64,000 nucleotides of DNA from Bradyrhizobium betae. GTDB lineage: Bacteria > Pseudomonadota > Alphaproteobacteria > Rhizobiales > Xanthobacteraceae. Position numbers and translations under genes: made by a program. This document shows, one piece after another, positions 7,690-15,492 of the stretch (the stretch's first letter is position 1; each line of letters opens with the position of its first letter). Where the stretch lies: positions 5,648,501-5,712,500 of the forward strand of contig NZ_CP044543.1 in assembly GCF_008932115.1 (NCBI RefSeq), written 5' to 3'. Below the pieces are notes generated by a model, which was not told where the DNA came from, did not search any database, and was given only the letters and a program-made list of their open reading frames with translations.

Positions 7690-9978
7690 ATGTCCGGTAT
7701 CGTTCTCTCCTCCTCGGTTCGTCAGAACCTGCTCTCCCTCCAGTCCACCGCTGATCTTCTCGCCACCACGCAGAACCGTCTGTCGACAGGCAAGTCGGTC
7801 AACTCGGCCCTGGACAATCCCACCAACTTCTTCACCGCGCAGTCGCTCGACAACCGCGCCAGCGACATCAACAATCTGCTCGATGGCATCGCCAACGGCG
7901 TGCAGGTGCTGCAGGCCGCCAACACCGGCATCACCTCGCTGCAGAAGCTGATCGACAGCGCGAAGTCGATCGCCAACCAGGCGCTGCAGACCACCGTCGG
8001 CTACTCCACCAAGTCCAACGTCTCCACCACCATCTCCGGTGCGACGGCTTCGGACCTGCGTGGCACGACGTCCTTCGCAAGCGCCACCGCGCTCAGCAAC
8101 GTGCTGTATGACGGCACGGCAGGCGGCACTCACGCGGCAACCTCGGCGATCACTCTGGGCGCGACCCAGGGCGTTGACACCGGCGCGACCGCGACGGCTG
8201 GCGACGGCTCGACGGCTCTCTCCGCGGGCATCACCCTGATCGCGAGCGGTGCGGCGACGGCGACCGGCCTGGTCGGCACCGCCCAGCCCGCCGACGGCGA
8301 CACGCTCACCGTCAACGGCAAGACCATCACCTTCCGCGCCGGCGCTGCTCCTGCCTCGACTGCTGTTGCCAGCGGCTCGGGCGTCAGCGGCAACATCGTC
8401 ACGGACGGCAGCGGCAACTCGACCGTCTTCCTCGGAACCTCCGGTACCCCGGCCGCGACCGTGGGCGATCTCGCCACCGCGATCGACCTCGCCAGCGGCG
8501 TCAAGGTTGCCGTGAACACCGCCGGTGCTGCGGTCATCAGCACGAGCGCTGGTGAGACGGCATCGGATGTCGGCGTCACAACTGCCAGCAAGGTTACGCT
8601 GCGCAGCTCGACCGGTGCCGACCTCAACGTCACGGGCAAGGCGGATCTGCTGAAGGCCCTCGGCCTGAGCTCGGCCGTCGGTGGCGGCAACGCCACGGTG
8701 AACGTGGCCCGCACCACCAGCGCTGCCTCCCTCGGCCAGCTGATCCAGGACGGCTCGACGCTGAACGTGGACGGACACGTCATCAGCTTCAAGAACGCCC
8801 CGGTTCCGGGCTCTGCCGGTGCTCCGGCAATTCCGACCGGCTTCGGCAAGAGCGGCAACGTCATCACCGACGGCGCCGGCAACTCGACGGTCTATCTGCA
8901 GGCCGGCACGATCGCCGACGTCCTGAGCGCGATCGACCTTGCCACCGGCGTTCAGTCCGCCAGCATTGCCGCTAACGGCACTGCCACTCTGTCGACCGCC
9001 ACCGGCCAGACGGCTTCGTCGATCAACGCGTCGGGCCAGCTCAAGCTGTCCACCGGCGTGAACGCCGACCTGTCGATCACCGGCACGGGCAATGCGCTCA
9101 ACTCGCTCGGCTTCGCCGGCAACACCGGCACTGCGACCGCCTTCACCGCGGCCCGTACCTCCGGCGTCGGCGGCATCACCGGCAAGACCTTGACCTTCAG
9201 CTCCTTCAACGGCGGCACGGCGGTCAATGTCACCTTCGGCGACGGCAGCAACGGCACGGTCAAGACGCTCGACCAGCTCAACACGAAGCTTCAGGCCAAC
9301 AACCTGACCGCGACGATCGACGCCAACGGCCTGCTGACGGTGTCGACCACCAACGACTACGCGTCCTCGACGATCGGGTCGAGCGCCGCGGGTGGTGCAA
9401 TCGGTGGTACGCTGACGAGCTCGCTGACGTTCTCGACGGCTTCCAGCCCCGTCCAGGACACGGTTGCGCAGACGTCCCGCGCCAACCTCGTCAACCAGTA
9501 CAACAACATCCTGAACCAGATCGACACGACCTCTCAGGACTCCTCGTTCAACGGCGTCAACCTGTTGAACGGCGACCAGCTCAAGCTGGTGTTCGACGAG
9601 ACCGGCAAGTCCAACCTCAGCATCACCGGCGTGACCTACAACTCCAAGGGTCTGGGCCTCGCCGCTCTGACCAGCGGCGTTGACTTCATCGACAACTCCG
9701 CGACCAACAAGGTGCTGTCGAACCTCAACGCGGCCTCGAGCACGCTGCGCTCGGAAGCCTCGGCGCTCGGTTCGAACCTCTCGGTGGTGCAGGTTCGTCA
9801 GGACTTCAACAAGAGCCTGATCAACGTGCTGCAGACCGGTTCGTCCAACCTGACCCTGGCCGACACCAACACTGAAGCGGCCAACAGCCAGGCGCTGTCG
9901 ACCCGTCAGTCGATCGCGGTCTCCGCGCTGTCGCTGGCCAACCAGTCGCAGCAGAGCGTGCTGCAGCTGCTCCGCTAA
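7690..9978 (+). CDS. fliC: Flagellin 1 (about 760-residue subpolar type)
   Basis: 762 residues. Residues 1-130 form the conserved N-terminal D0/D1 part (SSSVRQNLLSLQSTADLL, STGKSVNSALDNPTNFF). Residues about 600-762 form the C-terminal D1/D0 part, ending LANQSQQSVLQLLR. Between them lies a long surface domain containing two clear repeat units of about 150 residues (about 202-340 and 354-490) and a partial third (495-564). The length matches the large flagellins of the Bradyrhizobium subpolar flagellum. Start chosen from AGAAAGG ten bases upstream and from identity with its paralogs. About 0.94 kb of its centre is almost identical at DNA level to flagellin 2. Confidence 0.95.
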   Translation: MSGIVLSSSVRQNLLSLQSTADLLATTQNRLSTGKSVNSALDNPTNFFTAQSLDNRASDINNLLDGIANGVQVLQAANTGITSLQKLIDSAKSIANQALQTTVGYSTKSNVSTTISGATASDLRGTTSFASATALSNVLYDGTAGGTHAATSAITLGATQGVDTGATATAGDGSTALSAGITLIASGAATATGLVGTAQPADGDTLTVNGKTITFRAGAAPASTAVASGSGVSGNIVTDGSGNSTVFLGTSGTPAATVGDLATAIDLASGVKVAVNTAGAAVISTSAGETASDVGVTTASKVTLRSSTGADLNVTGKADLLKALGLSSAVGGGNATVNVARTTSAASLGQLIQDGSTLNVDGHVISFKNAPVPGSAGAPAIPTGFGKSGNVITDGAGNSTVYLQAGTIADVLSAIDLATGVQSASIAANGTATLSTATGQTASSINASGQLKLSTGVNADLSITGTGNALNSLGFAGNTGTATAFTAARTSGVGGITGKTLTFSSFNGGTAVNVTFGDGSNGTVKTLDQLNTKLQANNLTATIDANGLLTVSTTNDYASSTIGSSAAGGAIGGTLTSSLTFSTASSPVQDTVAQTSRANLVNQYNNILNQIDTTSQDSSFNGVNLLNGDQLKLVFDETGKSNLSITGVTYNSKGLGLAALTSGVDFIDNSATNKVLSNLNAASSTLRSEASALGSNLSVVQVRQDFNKSLINVLQTGSSNLTLADTNTEAANSQALSTRQSIAVSALSLANQSQQSVLQLLR

Positions 9979-10018
9979 TAAGCGGCAGACATCGCAACAC
10001 ATCTTTAAGCAAGACATG

Positions 10019-10050
10019 GCGGCGGGGCTTCGGCCCCGCCGCTTTCTTTT
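10019..10050 (+). terminator. Terminator of flagellin 1
   Basis: A 10-base GC stem with a TTCG loop (arms 10019-10028 and 10033-10042) followed by CTTTCTTTT. The same hairpin sequence recurs after flagellins 2 and 3. Confidence 0.93.
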
Positions 10051-10218
10051 GTGCCGGTGTATGAAGACGTCGTGTGGTGAGACGAAGAGGATGCATTCGA
10101 ATGCAGCCAATTGCTCTCTCTGAGTTATGGTTGACAAGTAGCAAACACACCGTCGCTGCACGAAAAAGCATCAATCTATCATGGCGATACACGCGGGCGT
10201 GATCTGGCCTCGATCGCG

Positions 10219-10272
10219 TTTATGGTGAATCCGCGCAAGGACTGGTGCGACACGCTTCATGCTTTGTTAGCC
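10219..10272 (+). promoter_or_regulatory. Conserved upstream module of flagellin 2
   Basis: TTTATGGTGAA (10219-10229), then exactly 33 bases, then TTTGTTAGCC (10263-10272). The same two blocks with the same spacing stand before flagellin 3. The second block also occurs in weaker form before flagellin 1. The first block could be an activator site and the second a core promoter part; this is inference. The rest of the 370-base gap 9979-10348 holds only the terminator of flagellin 1 and the leader. Confidence 0.5.
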
Positions 10273-10348
10273 CCAAACGGTCACCGTCCCGGCATCGATT
10301 AATCCTAATCGAAGTTTGTTGCGTTGCGTACCAGAAGGGTAACAGTCA

Positions 10349-12637
10349 ATGTCCGGTATCGTTCTCTCGTCCTCGGTTCGTCAGAACCTGCTCTCCCTCC
10401 AGTCCACCGCTGATCTTCTCGCGACCACTCAGAGCCGGCTGTCGACCGGCAAGAGCGTCAACTCGGCCCTGGACAATCCCACCAACTTCTTCACCGCGCA
10501 GTCGCTCGACAACCGCGCCAGCGACATCAACAATCTGCTCGACGGCATCGCCAACGGCGTGCAGGTGCTGCAGGCTGCCAACACCGGCATCACCTCGCTG
10601 CAGAAGCTGATCGACAGCGCGAAGTCGATCGCCAACCAGGCACTGCAGACCACCGTCGGCTACTCCACCAAGTCCAACGTCTCCACCACCATCTCCGGTG
10701 CGACCTCTGCCGACCTGCGCGGCACGACGTCTTTTGCAAGCTCGGTTGCCACCAGCAACGTGCTGTATGACGGCACGGCGGGCGGCACGCACGCGGCAAC
10801 CTCGGCGATCACTCTGGGCGCGACCCAGGGCGTTGACACCGGCGCGACCGCGACGGCTGGCGACGGCACGACGGCTCTCTCCGCGGGCATCACCCTGATC
10901 GCGAGCGGTGCGGCGACGGCGACCGGCCTGGTCGGCACCGCCCAACCCGCCGACGGCGACACGGTCACCGTCAACGGCAAGACCATCACCTTCCGTGCCG
11001 GCGCTGCTCCTGCCTCGACTGCTGTTGCCACCGGCTCGGGCGTCAGCGGCAACATCGTCACCGACGGCAGCGGCAACTCGACCGTCTTCCTCGGCACCTC
11101 CGGTACCCCGGCCGCGACCGTGGGCGATCTCGCCACCGCGATCGACCTCGCCAGCGGCGTCAAGGTTGCCGTGAACACCGCCGGTGCTGCGGTCATCAGC
11201 ACGAGCGCTGGTGAGACGGCATCGGATGTCGGCGTCACAACTGCCAGCAAGGTTACGCTGCGCAGCTCGACCGGTGCCGACCTCAACGTCACGGGCAAGG
11301 CGGATCTGCTGAAGGCCCTCGGCCTGAGCTCGGCCGTCGGTGGCGGCAACGCCACGGTGAACGTGGCCCGCACCACCAGCGCTGCCTCCCTCGGCCAGCT
11401 GATCCAGGACGGCTCGACGCTGAACGTGGACGGACACGTCATCAGCTTCAAGAACGCCCCGGTTCCGGGCTCTGCCGGTGCTCCGGCAATTCCGACCGGC
11501 TTCGGCAAGAGCGGCAACGTCATCACCGACGGCGCCGGCAACTCGACGGTCTATCTGCAGGCCGGCACCATCGCCGACGTCCTGAGCGCGATCGACCTTG
11601 CCACCGGCGTTCAGTCCGCCAGCATTGCCGCTAACGGCACTGCCACTCTGTCGACCGCCACCGGCCAGACGGCTTCGTCGATCAACGCGTCGGGCCAGCT
11701 CAAGCTGTCCACCGGCGTGAACGCCGACCTGTCGATCACCGGCACGGGCAATGCGCTCAACTCGCTCGGCTTCGCCGGCAACACCGGCACTGCGACCGCC
11801 TTCACCGCGGCCCGTACCTCCGGCGTCGGCGGCATCACCGGCAAGACCTTGACCTTCAGCTCCTTCAACGGCGGCACGGCGGTCAATGTCACCTTCGGCG
11901 ACGGCAGCAACGGCACGGTCAAGACGCTCGACCAGCTCAACACGAAGCTTCAGGCCAACAACCTGACCGCGACGATCGACGCCAACGGCCTGCTGACGGT
12001 GTCGACCACCAACGACTACGCGTCCTCGACGATCGGGTCGAACGCCGCGGGTGGTTCGATCGGCGGCACGCTCACCTCGTCGCTGACGTTCTCGACGGCT
12101 TCCAGCCCCGTCCAGGACTCGGTTGCTCAGACGTCTCGCTCGAACCTGGTCAATCAGTACAACAACATCCTGAACCAGATCGACTCCACTGCGCAGGACT
12201 CCTCGTTCAACGGTGTCAACCTCCTGAACGGCGACCAGCTCAAGCTGGTGTTCGACGAAACTGCCAAGTCGAGCCTCAGCATCACTGGCGTGACCTACAA
12301 CTCCAAGGGTCTGGGCCTCGCCGCTCTGACCAGCGGCGTCGATTTCATCGACAACGCGGCGACCAACAAGGTGCTGACCAACCTGAACTCGGCCTCGAGC
12401 ACGCTGCGTTCGGAAGCTTCGGCACTCGGTTCGAACCTCACGATCGTGCAGGTGCGTCAGGACTTCAACAAGAACCTGATCAACGTGCTGCAGACCGGTT
12501 CGTCCAACCTGACCCTGGCCGACACCAACGTCGAAGCCGCCAACAGCCAGGCGCTGTCGACCCGTCAGTCGATCGCGGTCTCCGCGCTGTCGCTGGCCAA
12601 CCAGTCGCAGCAGAGCGTGCTGCAGCTGCTCCGCTAA
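10349..12637 (+). CDS. fliC: Flagellin 2
   Basis: 762 residues and the same length and layout as flagellin 1. The surface domain from about residue 250 to 565 is essentially identical to flagellin 1 even at silent positions: 11096-12040 against 8437-9381, where I found a single difference before the end of the tract. The N- and C-terminal parts have drifted. That pattern points to recent gene conversion. The ribosome site is AGAAGGG, ten bases before the ATG, and the leader resembles that of flagellin 3. Confidence 0.95.
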   Translation: MSGIVLSSSVRQNLLSLQSTADLLATTQSRLSTGKSVNSALDNPTNFFTAQSLDNRASDINNLLDGIANGVQVLQAANTGITSLQKLIDSAKSIANQALQTTVGYSTKSNVSTTISGATSADLRGTTSFASSVATSNVLYDGTAGGTHAATSAITLGATQGVDTGATATAGDGTTALSAGITLIASGAATATGLVGTAQPADGDTVTVNGKTITFRAGAAPASTAVATGSGVSGNIVTDGSGNSTVFLGTSGTPAATVGDLATAIDLASGVKVAVNTAGAAVISTSAGETASDVGVTTASKVTLRSSTGADLNVTGKADLLKALGLSSAVGGGNATVNVARTTSAASLGQLIQDGSTLNVDGHVISFKNAPVPGSAGAPAIPTGFGKSGNVITDGAGNSTVYLQAGTIADVLSAIDLATGVQSASIAANGTATLSTATGQTASSINASGQLKLSTGVNADLSITGTGNALNSLGFAGNTGTATAFTAARTSGVGGITGKTLTFSSFNGGTAVNVTFGDGSNGTVKTLDQLNTKLQANNLTATIDANGLLTVSTTNDYASSTIGSNAAGGSIGGTLTSSLTFSTASSPVQDSVAQTSRSNLVNQYNNILNQIDSTAQDSSFNGVNLLNGDQLKLVFDETAKSSLSITGVTYNSKGLGLAALTSGVDFIDNAATNKVLTNLNSASSTLRSEASALGSNLTIVQVRQDFNKNLINVLQTGSSNLTLADTNVEAANSQALSTRQSIAVSALSLANQSQQSVLQLLR

Positions 12638-12676
12638 CAAGCGGACGACATCGCAACACATCTTTAACCAAGACAT

Positions 12677-12710
12677 GGCGGCGGGGCTTCGGCCCCGCCG
12701 CCTTCTTTTT
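12677..12710 (+). terminator. Terminator of flagellin 2
   Basis: An 11-base GC stem (12677-12687 and 12692-12702) with a TTCG loop, then CTTCTTTTT. Confidence 0.93.
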
Positions 12711-12842
12711 GCGTCCATGTTCGCGGCGGTGCTGATCGAGCTTCCGAAAAGTAACCCGCGGTTATGGTTAATGGAGCGTAAGCGCGGAAAAACGCCAGTA
12801 AATTCAGCCGGATTTTGGGGCGGCGCCGGTTTCTCCCGCCGG

Positions 12843-12896
12843 TTTATGGTGAACCGGCGCTTATGCTGGCGCGTCTCATTTCACCCTTTGTTAGCC
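12843..12896 (+). promoter_or_regulatory. Conserved upstream module of flagellin 3
   Basis: TTTATGGTGAA (12843-12853), 33 bases, TTTGTTAGCC (12887-12896), identical blocks and spacing to those before flagellin 2. A reverse-oriented TTAACCAT half-site lies further up near 12766-12776. The 335-base gap 12638-12972 holds nothing else recognised. Confidence 0.5.
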
Positions 12897-12972
12897 ATGT
12901 CGCGGCAGGCTGTCCCTGTCACTCGATCCGAAGCGATCGAACGAAGACGCGTAAACCAGAAGGGTAAGAGTT

Positions 12973-15261
12973 ATGTCCGGTATTGTTCTCTCTGCGTCGG
13001 TTCGCCAGAACCTGCTGTCTCTCCAGTCCACCGCCGACCTCCTCGCCACCACACAGAACCGTCTGTCGACCGGCAAGAGCGTCAACTCGGCCCTGGACAA
13101 TCCCACCAACTTCTTCACGGCCCAGTCGCTCGACAACCGCGCCAGCGACATCAACAATCTGCTCGATGGCATTGCCAACGGCGTGCAGGTGCTCCAGGCC
13201 GCCAACACCGGCCTGACCTCGCTGCAGAAGCTGATCGACAGCGCGAAGTCGATTGCCAATCAGGCGCTGCAGACCACGGTCGGTTATTCCACCAAGTCGA
13301 ACGTCTCGACCACCATCGCGGGTGCGACGGCTGCCGACCTGCGCGGCACCACCAGTTTTGCAAGCGCTGTCGCTTCCAGCAACGTGCTGTATGACGGCAC
13401 GGCGGGCGGCGTGCATGCGGCGACTTCGTCCGTCACGCTCGGGGCGCCTCAAGGTGTCCAAACGGGCGCAACCGCAACCGCCGGCGACGGCTCGACGGCG
13501 CTGAGCGCCGGCATCACCCTGATCGCGAACGGTGCGGCGACGGCGACCGGCCTGGTCGGCAACGCTCAGCCCGCCGACGGCGATACGCTCACCGTCAACG
13601 GCAAGACCATCACCTTCCGTGCAGGCGCGGCTCCGGCTTCGACCGCTGTTGCCACCGGCTCGGGCGTAAGCGGCAACATCGTCACGGACGGCAACGGTAA
13701 CTCGACGGTTTATCTCGGCACCACCGCAACTCCCGCTGCCACGGCCGGCGACCTCGTCACCGCGATCGACCTCGCCAGCGGCGTCAAGGTTGCCGCGATC
13801 ACCACCGGCGCTGCGGTCATCAGCACCAGTGCCGGCGAGACCGCATCCGACGTCGGCGTCACCACTGCCAGCAAGGTTACGCTGCGCAGCTCGACCGGCG
13901 CTGACCTGAGTGTCACCGGCAAGGCCGACCTGTTGAAGGCTCTCGGTCTCAGCACCGCGACCGGCGGTGGCAATGCCGCGGTGAGCGTGAACCGCACCAC
14001 CAGCGCCGCGTCGCTCGGTCAGCTGATCCAGGACGGCTCGGCGCTGAACGTCGATGGTCACACCATCACCTTCAAGAACGCTCCGGTGCCCGGCTCCGCG
14101 GGTGCTCCGGCGATCCCGTCCGGCTCCGGCAAGAGCGGTAACGTCATCACAGACGGCAACGGCAATTCGATCGTCTATCTGCAGGCCGGCACGGTGGCCG
14201 ACGTGCTGAACGCGATCGACCTCGCCACCGGCGTGCAGGCCGCCAGCATTGCCGCCAACGGCACTGCCACACTGTCGACGGCCACCGGCCAGTCCGCCTC
14301 GTCGATCAATACTTCCGGTCAGCTCAGGATCGCGACTGGCGTGAACGCCGATCTCTCGATCACCGGCTCGGGCAACGTGCTGAACGCGCTCGGCCTCGCC
14401 GGCAACACCGGCTCGGCCAACACCTTCCAGGCGGCTCGCACCTCCGGCATCGGCGGCATTGCCGGCAAGACCCTGACCTTCACCTCCTTCAACGGCGGCA
14501 CGGCGGTCAATGTCACCTTCGGCGACGGCACCAACGGCACGGTCAAGACGCTCGATCAGCTCAACACGCAGCTTCAGGCCAACAACCTGGCCGCGACGAT
14601 CGACGCCAACGGCCAGCTCACCATCACCGCGTCCAACGACTACGCGTCTTCGACGCTCGGCTCGACCACCGCGGGCGGTACGATCGGCGGCACGCTGACG
14701 TCGGCGCTGACCTTCTCGACCGCAACCACCCCGGTTCAGGACGCGGTTGCGCAGACGGCCCGTGCCAACCTGGTTTCTCAGTACAACAACATCCTGAACC
14801 AGATCGACACGACCTCGCAGGACTCCTCGTTCAACGGTGTCAACCTCCTGAACGGCGACCAGCTCAAGCTGGTGTTCGACGAGACTGCCAAGTCGAGCCT
14901 CAGCATCACCGGCGTGACCTACAACTCCAAGGGTCTGGGCCTCGCTGCGCTGACCGTCGGCGTCGACTTCATCGACAACGCCGCGGCCAACAAGGTCCTG
15001 ACCAACCTGAACGCCGCGTCGAGCACGCTGCGCTCGGAAGCCTCGGCGCTCGGTTCGAACCTCTCGGTCGTGCAGGTGCGCCAGGACTTCAACAAGAACC
15101 TGATCAACGTGCTGCAGACCGGTTCGTCCAACCTGACCCTGGCCGACACCAACGTCGAGGCGGCCAACAGCCAGGCGCTGTCGACCCGCCAGTCCATCGC
15201 GGTCTCCGCGCTGTCGCTGGCCAACACCTCGCAGCAGAGCGTGCTCCAGCTGCTCCGCTAA
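12973..15261 (+). CDS. fliC: Flagellin 3
   Basis: 762 residues with the same domain order as flagellins 1 and 2: conserved D0/D1 ends and the repeated beta-rich surface units. It differs from them throughout the centre by scattered substitutions, so it was not part of the conversion event. It ends LANTSQQSVLQLLR. It has the AGAAGGG ribosome site and its own promoter module and terminator, so each filament gene is a separate transcription unit. Confidence 0.95.
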   Translation: MSGIVLSASVRQNLLSLQSTADLLATTQNRLSTGKSVNSALDNPTNFFTAQSLDNRASDINNLLDGIANGVQVLQAANTGLTSLQKLIDSAKSIANQALQTTVGYSTKSNVSTTIAGATAADLRGTTSFASAVASSNVLYDGTAGGVHAATSSVTLGAPQGVQTGATATAGDGSTALSAGITLIANGAATATGLVGNAQPADGDTLTVNGKTITFRAGAAPASTAVATGSGVSGNIVTDGNGNSTVYLGTTATPAATAGDLVTAIDLASGVKVAAITTGAAVISTSAGETASDVGVTTASKVTLRSSTGADLSVTGKADLLKALGLSTATGGGNAAVSVNRTTSAASLGQLIQDGSALNVDGHTITFKNAPVPGSAGAPAIPSGSGKSGNVITDGNGNSIVYLQAGTVADVLNAIDLATGVQAASIAANGTATLSTATGQSASSINTSGQLRIATGVNADLSITGSGNVLNALGLAGNTGSANTFQAARTSGIGGIAGKTLTFTSFNGGTAVNVTFGDGTNGTVKTLDQLNTQLQANNLAATIDANGQLTITASNDYASSTLGSTTAGGTIGGTLTSALTFSTATTPVQDAVAQTARANLVSQYNNILNQIDTTSQDSSFNGVNLLNGDQLKLVFDETAKSSLSITGVTYNSKGLGLAALTVGVDFIDNAAANKVLTNLNAASSTLRSEASALGSNLSVVQVRQDFNKNLINVLQTGSSNLTLADTNVEAANSQALSTRQSIAVSALSLANTSQQSVLQLLR

Positions 15262-15291
15262 TAAGTAGCTGAATTAACAGTATAAAATCAG

Positions 15292-15322
15292 GCGGCGGGG
15301 CTTCGGCCCCGCCGCTTTTTTC
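15292..15322 (+). terminator. Terminator of flagellin 3
   Basis: A 10-base GC stem with a TTCG loop (15292-15301 and 15306-15315), then a run of T. Confidence 0.93.
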
Positions 15323-15383
15323 GTTGGCGCGGGGTCCGTGTGAAACCGGGGGAAGGGGGCTAACCCCCCATTAACCCTATCCC

Positions 15384-15399
15384 TTAAACCGCCGTTAAC
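15384..15399 (+). promoter_or_regulatory. CtrA-type box before flagellin 4
   Basis: TTAA-N7-TTAAC followed by CAT, an exact match, about 95 bases before the ATG. The TTTGTTAGCC module of flagellins 2 and 3 is absent here, which suggests that this flagellin is controlled differently. Confidence 0.65.
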
Positions 15400-15492
15400 C
15401 ATACTTTAAAGGACAGCCCCTAAGACTGGACAAAAGCCCGCTTTCCAAACCGCGCGGCCGATTCGTATCCGGTTCAAGAGGAAGTCTCGCCA

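Noticed and set aside
7669..10161. An 830-residue open frame opposite flagellin 1, and similar long frames opposite the other flagellins
   Set aside because: It mirrors the codon pattern of a clear flagellin on the other strand. Its protein is Arg/Gly/Val-rich without family motifs.
10240..10262. Possible sigma-54 promoter before flagellin 2 (CTGGTGCG...)
   Set aside because: After the GG the GC of the -12 element does not fall at the required distance. The same holds before flagellin 3.
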